From positions 35,569,479 through 35,633,478 of the forward strand of contig OX246741.1 in the NCBI GenBank assembly GCA_945910005.1: a DNA stretch of 64,000 nucleotides, in the 5' to 3' direction. A program made the position numbers and the translations under genes. The DNA comes from Isoperla grammatica (taxonomy: Eukaryota; Arthropoda; Insecta; Plecoptera; Perlodidae). Under the pieces are notes generated by a model. It saw only the letters and a program-made list of their open reading frames with translations. It was not told where the DNA came from and did no database searches. Within the stretch, counting starts at the first letter, position 1, and each line of letters begins with the position of its first letter. Shown in pieces: positions 47,601 to 54,743 of this stretch.

Positions 47601-50077
47601 TCCCGAGTCTCACTATTTACACTGTATCCGTTCCATTTCCAATGAAGTCAAAACAACACTGGTCATTGCCCATTGGGCTCGGTGGCAGCTGATACCAAAC
47701 TCCAAGCGATGCGTGAGTCATTCGATCACTCACGTAGGGCGGACCGGACCTCACTGTACAGGTTGTATAGGCACAGCTGTAGGATAAACCCAAAGTCACT
47801 AGCCACTAACCACAACTGACTGACACACTGCTATTTTTTTCATTTTAAAAGTAAAATTCCTTTCTTACATGAAACGATAGCTTCAAAATTATAGACAAAT
47901 CGAATATTATGACAAATTGAACAAAATGTGATTGTTTTCTTCATTTAGCGAAAAATGAACTATCGGATTTGGACGAGAGTTCCCCGCATGCATTTGAATG
48001 CAATGCGTATTTTCATCAACTACAGATTAGGACCTGTATTTGTTAAAATACCATCAAATGCCATGCCATGAATCGCAATCGCAGCGTCATTCGTCATCCA
48101 TGTATAAAACATATCAACGGAATAATAAAAATGAGAAGCCGAGTCATTTTATTGGTATTTGCTTCTAATGAGATATCCCTGCTTCTTAGATTTACATTAG
48201 TCATTGAAAACTGTTGTTTACATTTTGGTGGGTATTGTATAAAATAGCATTGGTTGTCCATCGGGTTCGTGTGGATACGAGACGTCATTTCCTATCAGCT
48301 CTTCTAGGAAATACGTTCAGCGTCACCCATTTAAACAAGGCCACAAAGGAGGGATGAAAAATAACCTGAAGGTTTGGTTGTACTCCGCCACCTCGAAGAT
48401 TGAGAACTTAAATAAAACTCAAATTACAAATTCGTTCTGTTCCAGTACCCGATACGCGACAAAGTGTTGCTAGTCAAGTCCGGGCTGGTATTGGTGTTCG
48501 TGGTAGGGTTCTTCTTCCTCCACTCTATACCGGGGCTGCATCTGTCCCTGGCGTGGACGGCTCTACTGGGCGCCATCTTGCTGCTTATAGTCGCAGACAA
48601 CCAACACATGGAGGAAGTGCTCACCAAGGTGGAGTGGAACACTCTGCTTTTCTTTGCGGCCCTCTTCATCCTCATGGAGGTGAGTTAGAGTTAGAGGAAA
48701 AAACAAAAGGTGTACTTTGATCTAAAACGTGTCACCTTGTGTGTCTAGTCGCTAAGCCACCTCGGGCTCCTGGAGTTCATCGGGCACCAGGTGGAGGCTA
48801 TTATCCTGTCTGTGGGGAAGAGCTCTCGCTTGGCCGTCGCCATCATGCTCGTGTTGTGGGTGTCCGCGATCTCCTCGGCCTTCATCGACAACATCCCCCT
48901 CACGACGATGATGATCCGCATCGTGACGTCACTCTCAGAGAACCCCGACCTGGGGCTTCCGATGCAGCCGTTGGTCTGGGCGCTCGCTTGCGGCGCCTGC
49001 TTGGGAGGTGAGGGTGCGCTCACGCTGGTTCGATACCCGCTAGCGGCAATCCTGACTGAAGGTTTTTGTGGAAGCCCTCCTTTGTGGACATTCTTTTAGC
49101 TATTCCAAATACAACAATATGTATACCTTGTTGTTCACAAGAAGATGGGTAATTGGGTATTAATAATTGTACCTGGGCATAAAAGCAAACCTTTTAGTAA
49201 GGTATTTGATAGTAGGTTTCCTACGAAAAATGATTATTATTTAATTATTTACTAAAATAATATTATAAATAGAAAATAGGTTGTCTGTTGTGAATTGTTA
49301 TATCATCCACACGTTGTGTGGTTCGTTGGTTTCCTGGGTTCATTTCGATTCCCGGTTCGGGCAGGCGGATTTTAACTTTGGAAATTTACTGTAATTGTAA
49401 TCTATCGATAGTACGATACACTGATGTACATGTTAACTGTGTATTTACAGGCGTCATACAAATAGCAACGAAGCGCATAATAAAAAATGGTGTACAATTA
49501 ATGTCCTCCACTGGAAATCAATTCTTGAAACTGAGTGGGTACACTAAAAATACAAAAAATCTATTTATATTTTTCATTACCAGTAGAATCAAGTCTTCCC
49601 ATTATAGTCCATGTCTGTTGTTTGCTATTTCTCGTCATATGTTATGAGATGGCACGTTGTGCGATAAGGAAACACATCTCGATATGTTCCAGGTAACGGG
49701 ACTCTGATCGGTGCGTCTGCTAATGTCGTTTGTTCTGGAGTTGCTGAACAGCACGGATACAAATTCTCATTCATACAATATTTCAAGTAAGAAGATCTTA
49801 GCTAACTGTCCTATATTTTTAAGAGATATATGGATATATACTACTATTTTATGTTATAGTATATAATTTTAATGTTAATTCTCGTCAAAGCAGGGATGAA
49901 TAACAGCCTAAACTGTCCTGTCAAAATAAAAACTCTGTTTTGAATTATTGTTATGGGATAGCAGCTATTAATTTACAACTTCTCTTTTCTAGGATTGGAT
50001 TTCCAGTGATGATCGTCAGTATTGTAGTTGTATCGGTTTACCTTTATGTGGCTCATGTAGTGTTTACGTGGCACTGA
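32468..50077 (+). CDS. OCA2: P protein (OCA2-like) transporter/channel, fifteen exons
   Basis: Multi-pass membrane protein of the ion transporter (ArsB/NhaD, DASS-like) superfamily. In animals it sits in pigment or lysosome-related organelles and affects organelle ion balance and pH. The exons at 32468, 34108, 37574, 38096, 38905, 40258, 41134, 41601, 42426, 44206, 44641, 48446, 48749, 49693 and 49993 agree in phase. They give 788 codons from ATG 32470, against about 838 in human. Layout: cytosolic N-terminus, one helix ([13 protein letters not shown]), a luminal loop, then two inverted transporter halves. Hallmarks are [84 protein letters not shown] and [19 protein letters not shown]. No frame break was found in the main path. 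Exons 2, 4 and 5 have tandem extra copies. The true start exon may lie further upstream. Confidence 0.95.
32768..32908. mobile_element. MITE family M3, copy 2
   Basis: Hairpin arms TTTCGTCATAGACCAAGGAC and ACCACTCGTCTATGACGAAA. In OCA2 intron 1. Confidence 0.7.
32909..34107. other. OCA2 intron 1 remainder
   Basis: AT-rich. The ORF at 33567-33941 has no transporter-like or other motif and no splice context, so it is not called. Confidence 0.5.
34108..34243 (+). CDS. OCA2: OCA2-like exon 2 (first membrane segment)
   Basis: Acceptor TTTTGACAG, donor TTCACG|GTGAGT. Encodes [20 protein letters not shown], then [20 protein letters not shown]. The hydrophobic run is the single helix before the luminal loop. 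It is the only copy with the full 5' part and a standard acceptor. Its 3' 93 bp form the start of the 113-bp array. Confidence 0.9.
34151..36703 (+). repeat. 12-copy tandem array of an OCA2 exon-intron unit (113 bp)
   Basis: Each unit starts ACTAGTATACCCTCCGATGC inside exon 2, includes the rest of the exon, the donor ACG|GTGAGTAG, and 20 bp of intron. Donors are at 34244, 34357, 34470, 34583, 34696, then (after the hAT insertion) 36019, 36132, 36245, 36358, 36471, 36584 and 36697. Copies 2-12 lack the exon's own acceptor; ACACTAG or AAACTAG at the unit joint is the only AG available. Copies 6 and 12 carry a TTG to TAG stop, and copies 5, 8 and 11 carry a CGA to CAT-like change (ACCATTGG). 113 is not a multiple of three. 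Confidence 0.95.
34701..35902. mobile_element. hAT-type element inside the exon array
   Basis: Ends CAGTGTTGGGGC and GCCCCAACATTG, with perfect 8-bp duplications ACGGTGAG at 34693-34700 and 35903-35910. Length 1202 bp. Subterminal repeats of AGTTCAAGTTC and AAAAGAACTTTT type occur at both ends. No transposase ORF, so it is non-autonomous. Confidence 0.95.
36704..37573. other. OCA2 intron 2 remainder
   Basis: G-rich tract at 36873-36899 and C homopolymer near 37220. No other gene. Confidence 0.5.
37574..37673 (+). CDS. OCA2: OCA2-like exon 3 (start of luminal loop)
   Basis: Acceptor TGTTCTCAG, then [20 protein letters not shown]. The 3' end is uncertain: a donor at 37673 (ACGT|GTGTGC) gives [19 protein letters not shown] with exon 4. 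The alternative AGAA|GTATCC (end 37646) also fits the phase. The first is preferred because it keeps a continuous beta-like stretch. Confidence 0.65.
38096..38271 (+). CDS. OCA2: OCA2-like exon 4 (luminal loop)
   Basis: Acceptor TTTTGCAAG, donor CAGG|GTAAGC. Encodes [20 protein letters not shown], then [20 protein letters not shown] with two or three N-glycosylation-type sites (NMS, NRT, NLT), as expected for a luminal loop. Exits in phase 0. Confidence 0.82.
38287..38332 (+). repeat. Partial tandem copy of OCA2 exon 4
   Basis: TGTCAACAAGATGGATGACG and GAACAGAC repeat the exon sequence at 38162-38200 with a few changes, 125-126 bp downstream. It lies 15 bp past the exon 4 donor. Confidence 0.85.
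38610..38710. mobile_element. Small hairpin MITE
   Basis: GTTTTCACCATGGCAACC and GGTTGTTGCCATGGTGAAAAC are inverted around CCCGG. One arm also occurs at 680-715. In OCA2 intron 4. Confidence 0.7.
38905..39011 (+). CDS. OCA2: OCA2-like exon 5 (luminal loop)
   Basis: Acceptor TTTGTCCACAG, donor CACCAG|GTAGGG. Encodes [20 protein letters not shown] and [15 protein letters not shown]. Leaves in phase 2, joining exon 6 as ...[13 protein letters not shown]. First member of the 150-bp array. Confidence 0.88.
38935..39601 (+). repeat. Five-copy tandem array of an OCA2 exon-intron unit (150 bp)
   Basis: Copies start with GTCACTGAAGACCTGAT at 38935, 39085, 39235, 39385 and 39535; the fifth breaks off at AAACTTC near 39601. 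Each of copies 2-5 is preceded by CAATCAACAG, a possible acceptor. Copies 1-4 end ACCAG|GTAGGG, a donor. The copied exon part is 77 nt, so including one copy shifts the frame. Copies 3 and 4 are practically identical. Confidence 0.95.
39602..39877. other. OCA2 intron 5
   Basis: No feature recognised. Confidence 0.4.
39878..40178. mobile_element. MITE family M1, copy 4 (complete)
   Basis: Clean ends GGTCTCTCACAGCAAGAAGT and ACTTCTTGCTGTGAGAGACC with the internal palindrome. It ends about 80 bp before the acceptor of exon 6. Confidence 0.92.
40258..40492 (+). CDS. OCA2: OCA2-like exon 6
   Basis: Acceptor TTTTTCAG, donor GACGAG|GTGCGT. Encodes [20 protein letters not shown], then [20 protein letters not shown] and [20 protein letters not shown]. 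This is the first helix pair of the transporter core. Exits in phase 0. Confidence 0.95.
40927..41117. mobile_element. MITE M6 (near-perfect hairpin) at exon 7 acceptor
   Basis: Arms TATAGTGTATTGCAATGAAT and ATTCATTGCAATACACTATA, about 85 bp each, with CTTCCCCTACTTCACTC in the left arm. TA at both ends suggests a TA target duplication (Tc1/mariner-type). Total 191 bp. Confidence 0.93.
41134..41265 (+). CDS. OCA2: OCA2-like exon 7
   Basis: Acceptor GATGTTCCAG, donor TACAAG|GTAACG. 44 codons: [20 protein letters not shown] and [20 protein letters not shown], strongly P-protein-like. Phase 0 at both ends. Confidence 0.96.
41601..41716 (+). CDS. OCA2: OCA2-like exon 8
   Basis: Acceptor GTGTTTTCAG, donor ATCAG|GTGCGT. 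Encodes [20 protein letters not shown] and [18 protein letters not shown](R), the first signature hairpin. The donor is the first unit of the following microsatellite. Exits in phase 2. Confidence 0.96.
41717..41850. repeat. (GTGCGT)n microsatellite starting at a splice donor
   Basis: About 22 uninterrupted hexanucleotide units directly after exon 8. Every unit reproduces the donor-like GTGCGT. Confidence 0.97.
41851..42425. other. OCA2 intron 8 remainder
   Basis: Contains a short CCCCAAT tandem (41993-42027). No gene. Confidence 0.6.
42426..42564 (+). CDS. OCA2: OCA2-like exon 9
   Basis: Acceptor CATCCGCAG, donor AAGGCG|GTGAGT. Encodes [20 protein letters not shown] and [20 protein letters not shown], the conserved G-rich re-entrant motif of the family. 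Exits in phase 0. Confidence 0.97.
42565..43626. other. OCA2 intron 9, left part
   Basis: No transposon assigned. A promoter-like cluster is described separately at 43405-43510. Confidence 0.5.
43405..43510 (+). promoter_or_regulatory. Promoter-like cluster inside OCA2 intron 9
   Basis: CRE consensus TGACGTCA at 43405-43412, inverted CCAAT (ATTGG) at 43447-43451, and TATATAAA at 43472-43479 in a locally GC-richer stretch. The spacing resembles a TATA promoter with start near 43505. No attached exon is recognised. It could be an internal promoter, part of an unrecognised element, or chance. Confidence 0.3.
43627..43773. mobile_element. MITE M7 with TAA target duplication
   Basis: Perfect inverted ends GGTTGGAATTCATAGTCGGC and GCCGACTATGAATTCCAACC, arms about 40 bp, flanked by TAA at 43624-43626 and 43774-43776. 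The 3-bp duplication fits a PIF/Harbinger-type MITE. 147 bp. Confidence 0.95.
44005..44165 (+). mobile_element. SINE-1 fragment before exon 10
   Basis: Matches the SINE-1 copy at 47280-47460 through the B-box region (GGTTCAATACCCGG), AATGCTGGAATTGAGTCATA and GCCTGAAGAGGGGCA. It ends about 40 bp upstream of the exon 10 acceptor. Confidence 0.8.
44206..44344 (+). CDS. OCA2: OCA2-like exon 10
   Basis: Acceptor CTATTTCCAG, donor TCAG|GTAACA. Encodes [20 protein letters not shown], then [20 protein letters not shown]. Exits in phase 1. Confidence 0.95.
44641..44834 (+). CDS. OCA2: OCA2-like exon 11 (cytosolic linker)
   Basis: Acceptor GCACCCACAG, donor GCGAAG|GTAACA. Encodes [20 protein letters not shown], then [16 protein letters not shown]: the charged linker between transporter halves. 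Exits in phase 0. Confidence 0.93.
44835..45190. other. OCA2 intron 11, left part
   Basis: No feature recognised up to the 98-bp array. Confidence 0.5.
45191..46555. repeat. 98-bp minisatellite, interrupted by MITE M8
   Basis: About ten units of 97-98 bp (AAGCTTGTAGTGGGCTAGTG, GTAGCCTGAGGTGATC, GCTCGCAGTGAAACCCAT). Unit starts fall at 45241, 45339, 45437 and 45534, and again at 46058, 46156, 46254, 46352 and 46450. The minus-strand ORF at 46123-46518 is a repeat artefact. Confidence 0.95.
45608..46021. mobile_element. MITE M8 inserted in the 98-bp array
   Basis: Ends CTACAGACTATTCGCCATTC and GAATGGCGAATAGTCTGTAG, arms identical for about 75 bp. TAA lies at both junctions with the array. About 410 bp, non-coding. 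Confidence 0.93.
46556..47246. other. OCA2 intron 11, middle
   Basis: No gene. A G-rich tract lies at 46630. Confidence 0.5.
47247..47520 (+). mobile_element. tRNA-derived SINE-1, full-length reference copy
   Basis: Head GAGGTAGCTCAGCGGTAAGG (A-box) and GGTTCGATTCCGGCC (B-box), body CTTTTTTCCGAGGTTTTCCTCAGTC-like, GCTGGGATTGAGTCATACTA and CACCTGAAGAGGGGCACATC, tail TTCCTACAAAAATGATTATT. The acceptor stem does not pair as in a tRNA gene. Confidence 0.9.
47521..48445. other. OCA2 intron 11, right part
   Basis: No gene or repeat recognised. Confidence 0.45.
48446..48679 (+). CDS. OCA2: OCA2-like exon 12
   Basis: Acceptor TCTGTTCCAG, donor ATGGAG|GTGAGT. 78 codons: [40 protein letters not shown], and [17 protein letters not shown]. 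Start of the second transporter half, phase 0. Confidence 0.97.
48749..49007 (+). CDS. OCA2: OCA2-like exon 13
   Basis: Preceded by a 69-bp intron (acceptor TGTGTCTAG), donor GGGAG|GTGAGG. Encodes [40 protein letters not shown] and [10 protein letters not shown], the second signature hairpin. Exits in phase 1. Confidence 0.97.
49013..49245 (+). mobile_element. SINE-1-like fragment next to exon 13 donor
   Basis: CTGGTTCGATACCCGCTAGC (B-box), ATCCTGACTGAAGGTTTTTG, and, at 49214, TTTCCTACGAAAAATGATTA match SINE-1 head and tail. The middle is diverged or deleted. The homology starts within about 20 bp of the donor. Confidence 0.65.
49318..49555 (+). mobile_element. SINE-2 copy in OCA2 intron 13
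   Basis: TTCGATTCCCGGTTCGGGCA (B-box), TGATGTACATGTTAACTGTG, and tail CTTGAAACTGAGTGGGTACA. Same family as 3410-3645. Confidence 0.8.
49693..49786 (+). CDS. OCA2: OCA2-like exon 14
   Basis: Acceptor TATGTTCCAG, donor TTTCAA|GTAAGA. Encodes [20 protein letters not shown] and [11 protein letters not shown]. The exon 13/14 join makes the conserved [15 protein letters not shown] motif. Exits in phase 2. Confidence 0.97.
49993..50077 (+). CDS. OCA2: OCA2-like exon 15 (last)
   Basis: Acceptor CTTTTCTAG. Encodes [20 protein letters not shown] and HVVFTWH, then TGA at 50075-50077. The length and hydrophobic C-terminus match the family end. Polyadenylation site not clear: ATTAAA at 50279 spans the hAT insertion joint. 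Confidence 0.96.
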
Positions 50078-50555
50078 GTACTCCACACTCCACAACCTGA
50101 CAGGTCAGATCGATTGTTCTGTGCTACTACTGCTAATTACCAACAACATTACATTTACAAAATATAACACAATAACTTTATATCTAGGTAGATTTTATGC
50201 ACATGTCATCTAGAGGCATTACATAACATTTGATGTAAAATGAAAAAATATTTCTCCAGACATAATTTTTTACAAAATATTAAAGATGTGCGGGTAGTGA
50301 TTTTTGAACTCGGCTCGGGCTCGGGTCGGGTAGTGTAGTGTAAAAAGTAAAAATGAGTACCAATTTATCGATTAGACAAAATACGTTACATAAAATGTTT
50401 TGGTTTACGAATCCATGAAGTTTGAATACGAATCTACCAGATTCGAATTTTCAAATATTTGAAAATTTGAATTTCCCGCCATATTTAACGCTATTTCCGC
50501 CAAGAAGGCGGTGGGTTTGTTTGTTTGTAAATTCTGCTTAGCAGCTACACTCTGC

Positions 50556-50839
50556 TATAGGGCACTAGCAACACCGAAAGACAACAATGGAACAAATGAA
50601 TTGAACTGATGGACAAACCATCAGCTGTCAAAATAATAAAATTGCAACCATAGAAATAAAAACAAGCGTAGCAATAGTAACTGCTCGCCATTTAAAACTT
50701 TTAATGAAAGACAATGACTAAGTGAAAGTTTTGTATGTGTATTTGTTTGTTTTTGTTTTGTTTTACAAAATCAGACGAAATTATTTTTTGGCAGCTTGTT
50801 GTTTGTCCATCGATTCAATTCATTTGTTTCATTGTTGTC
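50556..50839. mobile_element. MITE family M4, copy 2 (right end missing)
   Basis: Starts TATAGGGCACTAGCAACACC and follows copy 1 to TTTCATTGTTGTC, where a different inverted-repeat element begins. Confidence 0.88.
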
Positions 50840-51653
50840 ACATTAGGTTCCGAACTGACAATTATTGCAATCGTAGATTCGAGCTTACGATTGGCGGCGC
50901 ATGCGCAGTAGCTCAGTTCAGTCAGTCTACAGCCCATATCACACTACAATTGGAATCGTAGACTGGAGTCGCCAATTGCAATCGCAATCTACAATCATCC
51001 AATCACACTTGACCAGCTGACAATCCTAAAATCGTTCAACTAGGAAATAAATTGAATAATAATAACTAAAAAGACAAGCCTTAATCACAAACAAATATAT
51101 AATTAAAGTTATTGGCTCTTTGTTTCCATTAAAATAGTTGTTGCTTGAGGTTATGTTGTGTTAGTGCTCAATTCGTATTTAACCGTTCTCCTTCCTGATT
51201 GGTTCACGTGACTCGGATCTACGATTCCCAATCTTATTTTAGAGCTCCGTCTATAAAAAGATTGCAACCGTAGACTGGCCGAACTGAGCTACTGCGCATG
51301 CGCCGCCAATCGTAAGCTCGAATCTACGATTGCAATTGTCAGTTCGGAACCTAATGTGATATGGCCTTATGGTTGCAATTCTAAAATAAGATTGGGAATC
51401 GTAGATCCGAGTCACGTGAACCAATCAGGAAGGAGAACGGTTAAATACGAATTGAGCACTGTCACAACATAACCTCAAGCAACAACTATTTTAATGGAAA
51501 CAAAGAGCCAATAACTTTAATTATATATTTGTTTGTGATTAAGGCTTGTCTTTTTAGTTATTATTATTGAATTTATTTCCTAGTTGAACGATTTTAGGAT
51601 TGTCAGCTGGTCAAGTGTAATTGGATAATTGTAGATAGTGTGATATGGGCTTA
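50838..51653. mobile_element. Compound palindrome of two nested inverted-repeat elements
   Basis: CACATTAGGTTCCGAACTGA at 50839 mirrors TCAGTTCGGAACCTAATGTG at 51340-51359. AGCCCATATCACAC at 50932 mirrors GTGTGATATGGGCT near 51638-51651. The block at 51005-51245 (CTAGGAAATAAATTGAATAA and others) mirrors 51372-51615. One copy of the element seems inserted in a second, inverted copy. Non-coding. Confidence 0.82.
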
Positions 51654-52812
51654 TTATTTCTCTTTTTCTCCAGGCATTAGGTTCGTTCATTTGTCCGTTC
51701 CGAACAGTCTCGAACAGTCTAAACAGGTTGTTCGTTGTTCATCTGTAAAAAAAACATATGTTCTGGTGGTGTTCAGTTGTCCGCTGGCAACTGTACAAAA
51801 TAGACATAGCGGTAACGTGTTCATTCTAATGCAGATTAGATTATAACATGTCTGTCGTCTGAGATAATGTAGAAAATTCTAATTGAATAGGGTCGTTATG
51901 TTTGTTACATTAAGGTAAGAAAATAATGATATAACGTTCATTTAGTCCTATAGGCCTACCTAACCTCATTTAAGCCTAGACGCCCGTACTCTCGTTGCTT
52001 ATTCCGTACGTTTAATTGAACCATCACAAACTTGGCTTGGGCCCTACCAAAGATTAATTCAGTTATTTTACAGCCTATTTAATTTAAAGACAGTCTGACT
52101 AGATTGGCGTTCATTTGTATAAAGGCAGAACACATGTTTTTTCGTACTAGACTCGGCCAACTTCCTGTTCAAAGTATGACGCGTAACCGAACAGTTACGA
52201 ACTCGACAAATGAACGAACCTATTCATTTTAAACTTCGTCGCCATCTTTTTTATATGAGCACTGTCAGAAATGGTCAGAATACATCCGGAAATTCACCTT
52301 CACCGCCACATTGTATGCAAAGTAAATTTAAAATAAGTATAGTAATTAGGAAATAATAATAAAGTAAGATAGAAGGTAAGGCATCCTCATATAAATATCA
52401 GTTTCTCCCAAGCTTCCCATTCTTGCAGCTTGCCTAAAAAGTTGGTTGTGTTGTACTACCCGACCCGATTTTTTCGGGCGTAATTTACGGCCCGACCCGT
52501 CCTCGGGTAAATTTTGCTACCCGAAAAATACCCGTTTTTAGGGTACCCGCACATCCCTACTAAATATATATTTAAGTAATAGATAAAAAGCAATTTTTGT
52601 CGTAAACATATTAGGCTATGTGTTGCCGTTTGGCGAGGTATTTTAGAAAAACTGTCTATTTTGGCTGATAGTGATAAGTGCAATGGAATGAATAGAACTT
52701 GTTTACATATGGTAGTATTTTAACATAGCTTTTTTGACATTTTTTAGTAGAGGGTATATTAGATTTTTTCAGATTCATAAGGGTCCTAGGCCTAGAAAGG
52801 TGGGATTCGCAG

Positions 52813-53112
52813 GTAATGGTCGGTCCACACACATGTTAAAGAATTTTGACTAAAGATTTTTGGTTTAAGGGTTAACAGAGGCATTCACACAGATGATTAT
52901 GATAATACTCAATTCACTCCAGTATTCACAACACCATTGGCTAGAATGCTTCTGACGTCACAACTGTATGATAATTGATTGGTTGATCTAAGGTTTGTCT
53001 AAGAAATGAAATTTGGTAATTTCGTTAAAGCGCTAGCGTTGTTTTCCTATTGTTCAATACAAGGTCTTACGCCGTGCTTAAGCCTTAAACATGTGTGTAG
53101 ACCGACCATAAC
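52813..53112. mobile_element. MITE family M5, copy 2
   Basis: Ends ATGGTCGGTCCACACACATG and CATGTGTGTAGACCGACCAT. The inner region contains TTAAGGGTTAACAGAGGC and TTAAGCCTTAAA. Confidence 0.82.
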
Positions 53113-53258
53113 CCGCAGTTATTTGTGTCACTATTAAAATGTTTATACCAAGGAGTAGACTTATTTAGTTTTATGTCATTACTTACCGCATTATTTTTCT
53201 GAGATGTTTTCACGTTATTTTTAGTTTTATTACTACTACATAGGCCTATTATATCTAT

Positions 53259-53512
53259 CACTACGTTTATCAAGCGGACTGAGCTCGCACTTGACGGTGC
53301 GAGCCGAGTTTAGTGCCCACCGAGTTCGACTGATAAACACCTCAGCTCGAGCTTATTTCAGTTCTGTTAAGAAGCCGATCTAGCACGGTTTAATAGGACA
53401 GGGATAGGGTCTAATAGGAGGAGTCCGAATTGAAATATGCTTGCTAAACGGGTTCCAAACTCGGTGCGTACTGAAGTCAGTCCGATCCCGGTCCACTTGA
53501 TAAACGTAGTGC
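53259..53512. mobile_element. MITE candidate M11
   Basis: Ends CACTACGTTTATCAAGCGGA and CCACTTGATAAACGTAGTG are inverted and the interior is GC-rich. About 250 bp. Confidence 0.8.
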
Positions 53513-54743
53513 ATGTGTCTAGGCTGTCGTAAGGTGCAAAGAGAAAACGAGAAGAAATCACCACATAATTATTGTTTATTGCCTTAAATTCCTGATCTTA
53601 TAGTTACAATGATTACAATATTAACAAGAAAAGTATATTATAATATCCATACTACACTTCATTGGCAATTATAGAAAATAATATAATTATTACTAGTGTT
53701 CTTTAAATTATTGTACAATGATCCCCATTGTCTAATTCCCATGTGTTCACCTTATAATATTATTCCCTGTGGTGTTTTGCTCATATAGTCAACCTTTGGT
53801 TAAATAATAATATAAGTGGATACATTTTGTTGCCTTTAAATTTCAACTAGTATTTAAATACAGTATACAGTTTTATAGTTTTCCTAAATAACAAATTGCA
53901 AACCCATTTGAAAAATGTATGCTAAAGACAATACACTTTAGGCAATGCAATTTTAAATTAAAGTTTGAAACTATAAACAAAAAGGCACAAAATAGATTTC
54001 AAGTTTTAAATTGTTTTTTTTTTAATTGTTTTACGTATCACTGCTTACAGTGCGGTATGGTACGGTACTACTGTAATTTATAATTGCTAACTACAGACTA
54101 ATAAGTAATATTATCTTAAACTGACAACTATTTATTAAGTACAGTATTACTAGACACTGCAGCCTTTAGGACATGACAGTAAAATGTTACATGAAGGTTT
54201 CAATACTTCCATTAAAACACAACAATTACTTTAAAACCATCACAATGTCTTAATACACGAACTAATATTGGGAAATCACCACATACTACTCAAATGACGA
54301 ACGTCTACTCTTCATATACCGGTAGGCAATGTGTAAGTTGAACAGAGAACATTTACTAAATAGTCTTCAAGAACAAAGTAACAAGTTATAAGGTGTGTAG
54401 TACTACAACGCAAGCCAGCTTTTTTAGCACCAGTAACTCTTGGTATTTCACGTGGTACTTGAACTATAGTACGACCTCTGATTTTGATGGTGAAACAGTA
54501 CTTGTAAATATAAATTAACTAAATGCTTAGCTGTACAATAATGAGTTTGATATAGTATGTAAGGTATGTACACAAAACAATATACTGGTAGTTGAGCATT
54601 GGGCCCCTCACATACAATATGTTACTCTTACAACACCTGCAGGAGGAGAACTAAGTCTGAGCATAGCACATGGGTATACTATGCAATAAATATCAATTTA
54701 GACTATTTCATTAATTGTATATGTATGATAAGTGATAACTGAC
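53513..54743 (-). other. Probable 3' UTR and downstream region of the Cobl-like gene
   Basis: AU-rich sequence directly after the Cobl-like stop, with no repeats paired and no ORF of note. Minus-strand AATAAA signals (plus TTTATT) occur at about 54129 and 53574. The second, near the edge of MITE M11, could mark a long 3' UTR end. Confidence 0.4.

Larger units (their letters stand above)
50281..52559. mobile_element. hAT-like element with nested MITEs
   Basis: Ends TAAAGATGTGCGGGTA and TACCCGCACATCCCTA are inverted repeats. Subterminal GGGCTCGGGTCGGGTAGT and CTACCCGACCCG blocks also mirror each other. The flanking octamers CAAAATAT (50273-50280) and CTAAATAT (52560-52567) match at 7 of 8 positions. 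No transposase. Most of the interior is other elements (M4 copy 2 and a compound palindrome). Confidence 0.82.

Noticed and set aside
48739..49023. ORFs of 90-92 codons over OCA2 exon 13 in other frames
   Set aside because: Shadows of the GC-richer real exon 48749-49007.
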